From contig NZ_CP009506.1 of NCBI RefSeq assembly GCF_000970085.1, positions 4,216,001 to 4,280,000 of the forward strand: DNA of 64,000 nt. The letters run 5' to 3'. Made by a program: the position numbers and the translations under genes. This stretch comes from Methanosarcina siciliae T4/M. GTDB lineage: Archaea; Halobacteriota; Methanosarcinia; Methanosarcinales; Methanosarcinaceae. The notes under the pieces are model-generated. The model was not told where the DNA came from, did no database searches, and saw nothing but the letters and a program-made list of their open reading frames with translations. Position 1 is the stretch's first letter; each line of letters begins with the position of its first letter. Positions 1-8,076 of the stretch are shown piece after piece.

Positions 1-903
1 AGCTGAAATCGGGTCTCCGTCCCAGGCAGCCTGCAAGGCCTGGAGGAGAGTGTCCCCAGTGGCAAGCCCGCAGGGGTTATTGTGTTTTACAATTACTACT
101 GCAGGAGAGGCATTTCCCAGCTCTTTGACCGTCTGAAGGGCATTGTCGGCATCAACATAGTTATTGTAGGAAAGTTCTTTTCCATGGAGCTGAATTGCTT
201 TTGCCAGACTTGGACCTTCGAGGGAGGGGTCTTTGTAGAAACAGGCTTTCTGGTGCCAGTTTTCTCCATAGCGGAGCTTGACCCCTTCGGTAAACTTCAA
301 GCGCAATACCTCTTCTCCAAGCAGAGTCCTGCTCAGATAGGTATCGATAGCTGCATCGTAGTCAGCGGTATGCCTGAAAGCTTTAACCGCGAGGTTTGCA
401 CGGGTTTTGTCAGAGATTACCCCACTTGAGCGCAATTCCTTAAGGACATGCCCGTAGTCCGAAGGGTCAGATATAACTGTTACCGAACGATAGTTTTTGG
501 CTGCCGAACGGAGAAGGGTAGGACCCCCGATGTCTATATTTTCGATGGCTTCTTCAAGTTCCACACCCTCTTTGGAAACCGTTACTTCAAAGGGGTACAG
601 GTTTACGGCCACCAGATCTATGAGGGAGATGTCTTCTTTTTCAGCTTCCTCCATCTGTTCTTTGCTGTCCCGCAGGCATAAGAGCCCGCCATGAATTCTC
701 GGGTGGAGAGTTTTGACTCTTCCCCCCATCATCTCCGGATAGCCTGTGACTTCCGAGACATCGGTAACCTCGATGCCGGCGTCGCGAAGGATTTTCGCAG
801 TTCCGCCTGTTGAGATGATCTTCACGCCAAGTGCTTCAAGCCCGCGTGCAAATTCCGCAATTCCTGTCTTGTCTGAGACGCTGAGCAGTGCCCTTTTTAC
901 CAA
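1..903 (-). CDS. purH: Bifunctional IMP cyclohydrolase / AICAR formyltransferase (5' part)
   Basis: Catalyses the last two steps of de novo IMP synthesis in the cytoplasm. The minus-strand reading starts VKRALLSVSDKTG and continues as an MGS-like IMP cyclohydrolase domain (first ~200 codons, with GGRVKTLHP and IDLVAVNLYPF). It then enters the AICAR transformylase domain, with the KHNNPCG motif near residue 285. The gene runs off the left window edge, so the C-terminal half is not seen. The chosen start is a TTG (901-903) preceded by GGTGAT, a good match to the archaeal anti-Shine-Dalgarno sequence. An in-frame TAA lies just upstream and no ATG is available. A TATA-like TTTATAG sits about 40 bases upstream. 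Confidence 0.93.
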   Translation of the reverse strand, partial: MVKRALLSVSDKTGIAEFARGLEALGVKIISTGGTAKILRDAGIEVTDVSEVTGYPEMMGGRVKTLHPRIHGGLLCLRDSKEQMEEAEKEDISLIDLVAVNLYPFEVTVSKEGVELEEAIENIDIGGPTLLRSAAKNYRSVTVISDPSDYGHVLKELRSSGVISDKTRANLAVKAFRHTADYDAAIDTYLSRTLLGEEVLRLKFTEGVKLRYGENWHQKACFYKDPSLEGPSLAKAIQLHGKELSYNNYVDADNALQTVKELGNASPAVVIVKHNNPCGLATGDTLLQALQAAWDGDPISA

Positions 904-1293
904 AAAATCACCAATATACTTGGTTTAAAAATTATTAGCTATAAAACTTATGGTTTACACATTATTTTATTGGTAAGAAATTTTGTTATTGAAGAAAATC
1001 AGAGTTAAATCCCTCAAATGCAACATTTCTGTTAACATTTGATCATGAACCTCACGGATTTCTAGTTCTTTAAGTTTTTGGTATCTTGAACTATCTTTTT
1101 CATCCCCCTGAGATAAGGACATTCTTTCTGAATAAAAGTTTAGGTGAAATTTTTATTGTCAGGAATAGGAAAGAATAAGGAGTACGGGAGTGGTATTCTT
1201 CAGAATTATTCTTTCACTCTGCTCCTGATTTTTAAAATCAATTTTACTTTTTAAGCTCATATTTAGAGAAACAGGGAAAAAGATGGGAAGCCG
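904..1293. other. Divergent intergenic region purH / oxidoreductase
   Basis: About 390 AT-rich bases between purH (minus) and the oxidoreductase (plus). It must carry both promoters. A TATA-like element for purH is seen near 938-949. No ORF, RNA gene or strong hairpin was recognised. Confidence 0.5.
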
Positions 1294-2646
1294 ATGGAAA
1301 AAGAGTACGATATTATAATTCTCGGGACGGGCACTGCAGGCAGAACCCTTGCAGGCAGGGCAAAATCCACGGGATTGAAGTTTGCTATTATTGATTCGAG
1401 GGAGTACGGAGGTACCTGCCCTCTTAGAGGGTGCGATCCCAAAAAAGCTCTTGCAGGCGCATCGGAAGCTACGGACTGGAACAACAGGCTTATAGGCAAA
1501 GGTGCGGGAACAGAGAAGCCTTTGGAAATCAATTGGCCTTCACTTATCGAATTCAAGAGAACGTTTACCAGGGATTATCCCCGTGAAGCCGAGAAAATGT
1601 TCGCAGATATGGGAATTGATATGTATCACGGGAGAGCTAATTTTGAGAATGAGAATACCATACTTGTCGGGAAAAACAAACTTAAGGGAAAGTATATTTT
1701 CCTTGCGACCGGCTCAAAACCGCGGAAATTGAACATCCCGGGTGAAGAATACCTTACAACAAGCGAAGAATTCATGGAAACCGAGAAGCTTCCTGAAAAG
1801 ATAATTTTTGTCGGGGGCGGGTATGTCTCTTTCGAGTTTGCACATATTGCCTTGCGAGCAGGGGCAGAAGTTTTAATCCTGCACAGAAGCAAAAAGCCCC
1901 TGGGAAATTTTGATTCCGACATGGTGGATCTGCTTGTCAAGGCTTCTGAGAGTGCAGGCATCAGGATTTTTACAGACAGGCCGGTGATAGCTGTCGAAAG
2001 AGAAGGGAACGGATTTCTGGTCAGAACCGAATACAAAACCGAAACCGAATCCGAAACTCAGACTTTCAATGCAGACATGGTAGTAAACGGTGCAGGTCGA
2101 ACTCCTGATATAGAAGACCTGCAGCTTGAAAATGCCGGGATCAAAGCTGAAAAAAAAGGGATTATAGTTGATAAGCACATGCGAACTTCAAACCCCCGCG
2201 TTTATGCCGGAGGAGACTGTACTGCCGAAGGCATGCAGCTTACTCCGGTAGCAACCCTGCAGGGGAAAATCGCAGCAGCCAACATCTTCGAGGAGAACGG
2301 AGTTGAAATAGATTACACGGGGACTCCGAGTGCAGTTTTTACTATTCCTGTCCTGGCTTCGGTCGGGATCACCGAAGCAAAGGTTAATGATAAACACAGA
2401 GTAATTTTCCGTGACCGCAGTAAATGGAACACTACCCGAAGAGCAGGACTTGAATTTGCAGCCTCAAAAGTAATTCTCGATAAAACAAATGACAGTATAG
2501 CAGGAGCCCATATTCTGGGACCGAATGCCGAAGAGACCATCAATATATTTGCTATGGCAATGCAGCTTGGGCTAAGGGCATCCAGCATAAAGAAAATGGT
2601 GTTCACCTATCCAACGACATGTTCCGATATTCTTTATATGTTGTAA
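1294..2646 (+). CDS. FAD-dependent pyridine nucleotide-disulfide oxidoreductase
   Basis: Cytoplasmic flavoprotein of the glutathione reductase / dihydrolipoamide dehydrogenase / mercuric reductase family (450 aa). Visible parts are the FAD-binding GTGTAG motif (residues 11-16), the redox-active Cys42-x4-Cys47 pair in GGTCPLRGCDPKK, a second Rossmann motif GGGYVSFEFA, the FAD-contacting YAGGDC segment and a C-terminal dimerisation domain. In classical family members the end carries a catalytic His-Pro-Thr...Glu dyad. Here the corresponding stretch reads YPTTCSD, so His is Tyr and Glu is Asp. The true substrate cannot be read from sequence: a small disulfide, CoA-disulfide or metal are all possible. 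It appears monocistronic, and ATG 1294 follows GATGGGAAG. Confidence 0.85.
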   Translation: MEKEYDIIILGTGTAGRTLAGRAKSTGLKFAIIDSREYGGTCPLRGCDPKKALAGASEATDWNNRLIGKGAGTEKPLEINWPSLIEFKRTFTRDYPREAEKMFADMGIDMYHGRANFENENTILVGKNKLKGKYIFLATGSKPRKLNIPGEEYLTTSEEFMETEKLPEKIIFVGGGYVSFEFAHIALRAGAEVLILHRSKKPLGNFDSDMVDLLVKASESAGIRIFTDRPVIAVEREGNGFLVRTEYKTETESETQTFNADMVVNGAGRTPDIEDLQLENAGIKAEKKGIIVDKHMRTSNPRVYAGGDCTAEGMQLTPVATLQGKIAAANIFEENGVEIDYTGTPSAVFTIPVLASVGITEAKVNDKHRVIFRDRSKWNTTRRAGLEFAASKVILDKTNDSIAGAHILGPNAEETINIFAMAMQLGLRASSIKKMVFTYPTTCSDILYML

Positions 2647-2818
2647 ACTCCAGTTGTGTGGAAACAGGTCATCTGAGATTTATCTTGACTTATTTACCTT
2701 TACCCGATCCCCATCATCTTTATCCGGAAAAAGTAAAATAAAAAGAGATCCAGATGCCTTTAAAAAACCTGTGTTTACGGCTGAAGCCGGAAAACAAATA
2801 CGGACCGGAGTTTTTTCG

Positions 2819-3523
2819 ATGACCGAAAACAAATCGAAGAAATCAGCTCCCAGTGAACCCCTGCAGGAGTATGATATCCCCGACAACAGACATAATTTTG
2901 ACAGGGTATGGGCGCTTTTGAAAGCAGAGTACCCGAATGCAAAACCTTCTCTTAACTACAGCAACCCCCTGGAACTTCTTGTAGCAACTGTCCTTTCCGC
3001 CCAGTCAACAGATGTCCAGATCAACAGAGTAACTGAAAATTTGTTCAAAAAATACAGGACTGCCGAGGATTATGCCGGGGCAGACCTCAGGGAACTCGAA
3101 ATTGACATTTATTCCACTGGCTTTTACAAAAACAAAGCAAAAAACATCAAAGCTGCGGCACAAATAATTGTAGAACGCTTTGGGGGGGAAGTCCCGAAGA
3201 CCATGGAGGAACTGGTAGCCCTTCCCGGTGTAGGGAGAAAAACCGCGAATATAGTACTTGCAAGGGCTTTTGGGGTAATAGAAGGTATTGCCGTGGATAC
3301 CCATGTAAAAAGAGTATCAAGAAGGCTTGGCTTTACCATGCACTCCGACCCGGAAAAAATTGAAAAGGACCTGATAGCCCTTGCCCGAAAAGAAGACCTC
3401 GATTCAATTTCCATGACCCTGATCTATCATGGCAGGAAAGTTTGCCAGGCAAGAAAACCCAGGTGCCATATTTGTGTTGTAAAAAAGCTGTGCCCTTCCA
3501 GCATTATATTTATTGGAGAGTAA
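2819..3523 (+). CDS. nth: Endonuclease III (DNA glycosylase / AP lyase)
   Basis: Base-excision repair enzyme that removes oxidised pyrimidines and nicks the AP site. With the ATG at 2819 the product is 234 aa, the usual size. It shows the helix-hairpin-helix LPGVGRKTA with catalytic Lys141, the catalytic Asp160 in AVDTHV, and the [4Fe-4S] ligands Cys209-x6-Cys216-x2-Cys219-x5-Cys225. The open frame extends upstream to 2654, but that extension looks unlike the family and is probably noncoding. It lies 170 bases after the oxidoreductase on the same strand, and nothing suggests a shared function. Confidence 0.95.
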   Translation: MTENKSKKSAPSEPLQEYDIPDNRHNFDRVWALLKAEYPNAKPSLNYSNPLELLVATVLSAQSTDVQINRVTENLFKKYRTAEDYAGADLRELEIDIYSTGFYKNKAKNIKAAAQIIVERFGGEVPKTMEELVALPGVGRKTANIVLARAFGVIEGIAVDTHVKRVSRRLGFTMHSDPEKIEKDLIALARKEDLDSISMTLIYHGRKVCQARKPRCHICVVKKLCPSSIIFIGE

Positions 3524-3605
3524 GAAATGAAATTCTTAGGGTCAAAAATATCTTGATTGAAGAGAATCCGGAAAAATAATATTTAAATCAGAAACTCATG
3601 AAAAA

Positions 3606-3680
3606 TACTAATAAAATACTAATAAAATACTAATAAGAGACACAAAAAACTCATAAAAGAGACACAAAAAACTCATAAAA
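3606..3680. repeat. Short tandem repeats downstream of nth
   Basis: Two kinds of tandem repeat lie side by side. ACTAATAAAAT recurs with an 11-base period (starts 3608, 3619, 3630). A 22-base unit beginning GAGACACAAAAAACTC is repeated perfectly at 3637-3658 and 3659-3680. They lie between convergent genes nth and cbiN. Confidence 0.8.
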
Positions 3681-3756
3681 ATCTAAGGAGAAAATACATG
3701 AGAAGCCGCTCCCCCCGAAGAAAAACGGCTTTTCAAAAGGAAAACGATTTTTTTGC

Positions 3757-4062
3757 TCAGGCTTTTTTATTAAAAACCTTTCCAAAACCGAAGCTTATTG
3801 CCAGTACTGCAATCGTGCCCACTGCAATCGCCAGGACTTCTCCGCTTTTTCCCATACCTTCAATTGCATAATCAGGCATAGGAGAACTTACTGCAGGTTC
3901 CATTTCTTCAATTGCGGACATTTTCGATTCTTCAACTATCCCTCCAGCCGCACTTTCCAGTCCGTCAGGGTCGGAAGATGCAAGAAAAGGAGCAAGAACT
4001 GAAAGCAAAAGCGCAATTGCAATTCCGGCGTAAAGGAATTTCATATTAGAGTTTCCGCTCAT
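3757..4062 (-). CDS. cbiN: ECF nickel/cobalt transporter small subunit, CbiN/NikN-like (PDGLE domain)
   Basis: Predicted small membrane component of a Ni/Co energy-coupling-factor importer (101 aa). It has two hydrophobic segments (about residues 8-28 and 76-94) bracketing an extracytoplasmic loop with the SSDPDGLE signature that defines the PDGLE family. CbiN-type proteins assist the substrate-binding subunit CbiM. Its ATG lies in a 4-base ATGA overlap with the stop of cbiM, so the two are translationally coupled. The T and A components, cbiQ and cbiO, are not adjacent but lie about 6 kb away at 10942-12764. Whether this is NikMN or CbiMN specificity cannot be told from sequence. Confidence 0.85.
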   Translation of the reverse strand: MSGNSNMKFLYAGIAIALLLSVLAPFLASSDPDGLESAAGGIVEESKMSAIEEMEPAVSSPMPDYAIEGMGKSGEVLAIAVGTIAVLAISFGFGKVFNKKA

Positions 4063-4724
4063 GCATGAGCCTCCTTCTTGGATTTCTCCGACTTTACAGT
4101 GAAATCGTCTTCAAGGAGATCGGGGCGGGATTTTGCAATCGCTGTGATTACAACTGCAGTTATCAGCCCTTCACCGACAAAACCAATTATCAGATGATAG
4201 GTTCCCATTGCAATGAGACCCGGAACAAGGGGGAAAGTCCCTGCAATCCACATCTGAACTGCGCAAACAATTGCCGAGATAAATAGCCCTAGCCACGCGC
4301 CTCCGAAGGCTGCAATGCTTGTGCCTGTAATCTTGCGAAGAGCAACATAGGTATAATATCCGACAAACCCGGAAATGATGCCCATGTTAAGGATATTTGC
4401 ACCCATTGTAGTGATCCCGCCATCTCCGAAGGCAAAACCCTGTACAAGCAGCACGAGTGTGAGTACAAGTACACCAGCCAAGGGGCTTCCGAAGACGATG
4501 GCAACAAGGGTTGCTCCTACCATGTGTCCACTTGTCCCCATCCCTATGGGAATATTCATAGCCTGGATAGCAAAGATCCCTGCTGCAAGGGCGGCAAGAA
4601 CGGGCACTTTCATTTCGTCAAGATCATTTTTTGCCCACTTCATTGACATTATTATAAATGGAAGGGCAATTATCCAATAGACAATTGCCTGGCTTAACGG
4701 CATAAAAGAATCAGGTATATGCAT
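4059..4724 (-). CDS. cbiM: ECF nickel/cobalt transporter substrate-binding subunit CbiM/NikM
   Basis: Integral membrane S-component (221 aa, about six to seven hydrophobic segments) that captures Ni(II) or Co(II). It begins MHIPDSFM. In characterised NikM/CbiM the N-terminal Met amine and His2 are metal ligands, together with a His in the conserved GTSGHMVG loop, which is present here near residue 65. The start ATG has a GAGG element about 8 bases upstream. It is first gene of a two-gene unit with cbiN (4-base overlap). The long 5' region (4725-5263), shared with a divergent methyltransferase, holds a palindrome and direct repeats that may be metal-responsive operators. Confidence 0.92.
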   Translation of the reverse strand: MHIPDSFMPLSQAIVYWIIALPFIIMSMKWAKNDLDEMKVPVLAALAAGIFAIQAMNIPIGMGTSGHMVGATLVAIVFGSPLAGVLVLTLVLLVQGFAFGDGGITTMGANILNMGIISGFVGYYTYVALRKITGTSIAAFGGAWLGLFISAIVCAVQMWIAGTFPLVPGLIAMGTYHLIIGFVGEGLITAVVITAIAKSRPDLLEDDFTVKSEKSKKEAHA

Positions 4725-4926
4725 TTTCGTATTCCTCTATCTTCACCTTATTTTGATTATCTTCGTTTACACTGTGAACATTCCATTTCCCATGTTTTTC
4801 AGAATATTCATCATATAAAGATAAAAAACACCCAAAAGACCAAAATTTGTTAAGTGCTACCACGTTAACTAGCACCACTAGAAATTTATAATGACTCTTC
4901 CTAATGTCTATTTTTGAAGATATTTT

Positions 4927-5018
4927 TCAGAAGATTTTCTGATAATCCTAAATAATTCAGTATTACATATATACATTATGGTATTATTTTTTTTGATAAT
5001 TTATTTAGAAAATCTTCT
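4927..5018. promoter_or_regulatory. Palindrome with distant inverted copy, candidate operator
   Basis: TCAGAAGATTTTCTGA (4927-4942) is itself a 6+6 palindrome. AGAAGATTTTCT (4929-4940) recurs as its exact reverse complement AGAAAATCTTCT at 5007-5018. The location between divergent cbiM and the methyltransferase suggests a protein-binding site, but this is inferred. Confidence 0.4.
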
Positions 5019-5130
5019 CATGTGTCGGGTTTTTTATTTTTCTATCGAATAAGTATCCTGGAATATTCCATCAAGCCGAATAGATATTCATCCCGGAAAA
5101 GTTGATGTTAATCCACATCAATCCCGTTTT

Positions 5131-5190
5131 ATCACCTTTTTGATTCCCAATGAGTTATATACTACCTTTTTTATTCCCAATGGATTGCTT
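5131..5190. repeat. 30-base tandem direct repeat, candidate operator
   Basis: Two head-to-tail 30-base units (5131-5160 and 5161-5190) differ at 8 positions and share the core ACCTTTTT-ATTCCCAATG. They lie about 75-130 bases before the methyltransferase frame, a typical distance for an archaeal regulator site. Confidence 0.45.
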
Positions 5191-5263
5191 TTATAAGCAA
5201 TTAAGTAATATATGCTCATCAGATTTCAATCTTTGGTAATATTTATTATTAAAAAAAGAATAT

Positions 5264-6058
5264 TTGTGTATTACAATATTCTCATTATTACATGGAGGAA
5301 TATTTATCGACTGTAAGGAAGTTATTGCCAATTACTGGAATTTCAGGTCTTCCACTTACACAAACGGAGTAAACGGTTTTGATGAGGAAGAGCGAACGAT
5401 CTGGAAACAAAACTTTGAAAAATCCCTGGTTTCCGGCAAGCGTTTAAAAGTACTGGATGTGGGAACAGGCACAGGCTTTCTAGCCCTCCTTTTTGCCGAG
5501 ATGGGACATAAAGTAACAGGCATAGACCTGTCCGAAGGAATGCTCGAAAAAGCAAAGCGTAACGCCGATAACATGGGCCTAGAAATTGATCTCTTCCATG
5601 GGGACGCGGAAAGCCTGCCTTTCGAAGATTGCTCTTTTGACCTGGTTGTGAACAAATACCTGCTCTGGACCCTCCAGGAGCCTTCCTATGCTGTTCGCGA
5701 ATGGCAGCGAGTCCTTAAACCGGGAGGCATGATTTTTGCCATAGATGGCAACTGGTTTGATCCCCGTCCGGACAGGTACATCAAAAGGATGCTTTCCGAG
5801 TTGATAGAAAGCCTTGCGAAGAAAAAACAGTACAACCGGATTTTCAAGAACTCTTACGCTCCGATAAGGAATTCTCTTCCCCTCTATGAGAAAATAAGCC
5901 CGGAAAGTATCTCTCTTCTCTTTTCCGAAACAGGACTTGTGAACACTGCAATCAATCCTCTCCTAGAGGTGCGTAAGTTTCAAAGAAATCGGCACCCGTT
6001 TTCACAGAGGCTGTTTGAGAATAACTCCATATTTCTGATATCGGGGCAGAAAATTTAA
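5264..6058 (+). CDS. Class I SAM-dependent methyltransferase
   Basis: Methyltransf_11-type enzyme of about 250 aa. The SAM-binding motif I is VLDVGTGTGFLA (near residue 62), followed by the acidic GIDLSEGMLEKA, a DAESLPFEDCSFD motif and the LKPGG post-motif. The substrate is unknown. The frame opens at TTG 5264, which has no ribosome binding site. A strong GGAGG (5294-5298) lies 7 bases before an in-frame ATC (5306), so translation may really begin at a near-cognate codon there. A decayed copy of its 5' end lies at 13333-13485, beside the second set of cobalt/nickel genes. It sits divergent from cbiM and upstream of two nicotianamine-synthase-like genes, which makes a role in metal or metallophore metabolism plausible but unproven. 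Confidence 0.85.
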   Translation: MCITIFSLLHGGIFIDCKEVIANYWNFRSSTYTNGVNGFDEEERTIWKQNFEKSLVSGKRLKVLDVGTGTGFLALLFAEMGHKVTGIDLSEGMLEKAKRNADNMGLEIDLFHGDAESLPFEDCSFDLVVNKYLLWTLQEPSYAVREWQRVLKPGGMIFAIDGNWFDPRPDRYIKRMLSELIESLAKKKQYNRIFKNSYAPIRNSLPLYEKISPESISLLFSETGLVNTAINPLLEVRKFQRNRHPFSQRLFENNSIFLISGQKI

Positions 6059-6389
6059 GGATAAGCTTTAAAGTTCAAGGATAAGCTTTCTTTGTCCCTT
6101 CATATTTTTTAGTTGAATTTTTTCCATAAGATGCCCTGACATTTTTATTTCTTCACCGTTAACATTTTTTTATTATTTATGTTCATACGATCCTGACGAT
6201 TTATACGGATTAGTTTTACATTTCTAATCAGGTTTTTTTTACTTGGTGCAACAAAACTTTTTAACATACATACATTTCGAAAATTGTAGAAAGCTTTTTA
6301 TCTGGATCCGAAAAAATAAACGTTAAATTAAATTTGAATAAATAATTTTAGAAGTATAATAAAAGAACGATAAAGAGGCATATGATCTC
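6059..6389. other. Intergenic region upstream of first NAS-like gene
   Basis: About 330 AT-rich bases. AAGGATAAGCTTT occurs twice near 6056-6090 just after the methyltransferase stop. No ORF or clear terminator was seen. Confidence 0.4.
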
Positions 6390-7262
6390 ATGAATAGTTT
6401 ACTGAACGCTGAAGGCAACTCTCATTTAGTCCTATTCCGGGAATATGAGCCACAATTATGCAACATAAGATCACACATATTGCATTTTTACGACAATATT
6501 AAAAACCGTGATCTAAGTACAATTGCAGAATCAAATCTGAAAGAGCTCTATGAGATATTTTCCGAGCTAGATGAGCTGGGGCATCTGGACGTTGACAGCA
6601 CGATTTGTGAGTTTGTGCTTCAGGACCCTGTAATTAGGGCCTTACTTCCTTCAGTCCATTCCAGCTACAGCAGTTATTTTAGCCTTCATGAAATCCAGCT
6701 TGCACGAAAAATTCTTGACAATGAAAACCCCTGGGAAATACTCGAATCCTTTTCCCTGTATCCGAGATATGAAAATCTGATCAACACCCAGTTCCAGAAT
6801 TCCACCCGAATTAAAGTGCTGGCCTTTATAGGCTGTGGCCCCCTTCCTGTCACCCTGCTGCTATTCAGTAAACTGTACGGCATTCACTGCATTGGAATAG
6901 ACAAAGACCCAGAAGCAGTAGCTCTGGCAAAAAGCTGTGTAAAGCACTTTGGTCTTGAAAAAGAAATCAGTATTATTGAAGGGGATGAGAATATGCTTTC
7001 GGAACTCGAATGGGACGCCGTGCTCATAGCAGCTCTTGCTGAACCGAAGCCGCGTATTTTCCAGAATCTCCATACAATAATCAAAAAGAAAAAATTCGAG
7101 AATGATAAGCCTATTTCCGTGTGTTACCGTAGCTATACGGGCATGAGGCAGCTATTCTACTGGCCTGTCCTTCCTGAGCATACCCGGGGTTTTCGGAAAA
7201 TAAATGAAATAAACCCTTCCTGTGGGGCAAACAACACCCTCATCTTCCTGGAGTGTGAATAA
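6390..7262 (+). CDS. Nicotianamine synthase-like protein (copy 1)
   Basis: Predicted class I SAM-using aminobutyrate transferase of the nicotianamine synthase family (290 aa). NAS enzymes condense aminobutyrate moieties of SAM, in archaea onto glutamate (Methanothermobacter NAS), to make nicotianamine-type metal chelators. Visible are an N-terminal helical part with SELDELGHLD (residues 58-67), the family hallmark GCGPLPVT (148-155), an acidic SAM ribose-binding loop GIDKDPEAV, and a C-terminal SYTGMRQLFY / GANNTLIFLE fold end. It is followed directly by a paralogue whose start overlaps its stop. The genes sit between two nickel/cobalt ECF gene clusters, which fits synthesis of a Ni/Co chelator. 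The product itself is inferred. Confidence 0.82.
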   Translation: MNSLLNAEGNSHLVLFREYEPQLCNIRSHILHFYDNIKNRDLSTIAESNLKELYEIFSELDELGHLDVDSTICEFVLQDPVIRALLPSVHSSYSSYFSLHEIQLARKILDNENPWEILESFSLYPRYENLINTQFQNSTRIKVLAFIGCGPLPVTLLLFSKLYGIHCIGIDKDPEAVALAKSCVKHFGLEKEISIIEGDENMLSELEWDAVLIAALAEPKPRIFQNLHTIIKKKKFENDKPISVCYRSYTGMRQLFYWPVLPEHTRGFRKINEINPSCGANNTLIFLECE

Positions 7263-8076
7263 CATTCCAAAAATCGAGACTGCTTCCTTAATTGCCGAAC
7301 TTCGGCAGATTTCTGCTCTGGTAAAGAGCTCTGGAGAAGAGGATATTCAGGAGGATTCCGCGAGTGAGCTGCAGGTACTATTTAACAGGCTGGATGAACT
7401 CGCAGCCCTGGAAGTAAATGAAAAGTCTATTGATACAATCCTTAAAAGTCCGGATTTTGATTTTCTGGTAGATTCAATTTCCCGATTCCGGTTTTTATAC
7501 AATCTGAAACTTGAAAACGAAAAAGCAAAAAGCCTTCTTGAAAGCTCGGACCCGTGGGAAACTCTCCGGAATTTTACATTTTATTCGAACTACTTGCAGC
7601 TTGCCAGGACCGAATATACAGGTTCCGGTATAAAACCCGGAAATTGCATCCTATTTCTTGGAAGCGGCCCTCTCCCTCTGAGTCTGATAGTACTCTGCCA
7701 CGAATACGGCCTTTTCGGAATCGGAATAGAGCAGGACGAAAAAAGGGCAAAGCTTTCGAGAGAGGTGATTGCCTGTCTCGGACTTTCCGAAAGCATCAAA
7801 ATAGTTGAAGGAAACCACTTCAACCTACCCCTTGAAACCAGATGTTACCTTTATATGGTCGCCGCTCAGGCTGAACCCAAAAAGGAGGTGTTCGACCACC
7901 TGGCAAAAATTCTTCCCGGAGGAACTAAGGTCTCCTACCGCCTCTACGAAAAGGGACTCCGAAGAGTTATGGACGGGAGTTCCCTCTTTGAGCCGCCTTC
8001 AGGGTTTGAAGAATATCTCAGGGTTCAGCCGAAACCTCCAGTTAATAATACGGTTGTATTTCTTAAACGAAGATAA
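7255..8076 (+). CDS. Nicotianamine synthase-like protein (copy 2)
   Basis: Second NAS-family protein (273 aa from GTG 7255). It carries NRLDELAALE, the hallmark GSGPLPLS (residues 136-143, closer to the plant/archaeal consensus than copy 1), the acidic GIEQDEKRAK loop, and the C-terminal PPVNNTVVFLKR end. The GTG at 7255 overlaps the stop of copy 1 by 8 bases. A further GTG at 7222 would give 284 aa. Neither has a strong ribosome binding site, so translational coupling is likely. Tandem divergent copies could form a heterodimer or carry out successive condensations, but this is speculation. No opine dehydrogenase (CntM-like) partner is nearby, so the product would be nicotianamine-like rather than staphylopine-like. 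Confidence 0.82.
   Translation: MNNIPKIETASLIAELRQISALVKSSGEEDIQEDSASELQVLFNRLDELAALEVNEKSIDTILKSPDFDFLVDSISRFRFLYNLKLENEKAKSLLESSDPWETLRNFTFYSNYLQLARTEYTGSGIKPGNCILFLGSGPLPLSLIVLCHEYGLFGIGIEQDEKRAKLSREVIACLGLSESIKIVEGNHFNLPLETRCYLYMVAAQAEPKKEVFDHLAKILPGGTKVSYRLYEKGLRRVMDGSSLFEPPSGFEEYLRVQPKPPVNNTVVFLKRR

Larger units (their letters stand above)
4725..5263. other. Divergent control region cbiM / methyltransferase
   Basis: About 540 AT-rich bases with no ORF. It contains a palindrome and its distant inverted copy (4927-5018), and a 30-base tandem repeat (5131-5190) just upstream of the methyltransferase. No riboswitch (for example cobalamin or NiCo) was recognised by eye. Confidence 0.5.

Noticed and set aside
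3698..3871. 58-codon plus-strand ORF with good AAGGAG spacing
   Set aside because: Most of it is antisense to the PDGLE protein cbiN, and the translated sequence is a shadow of that gene. The strong ribosome-binding-like site is probably coincidental.
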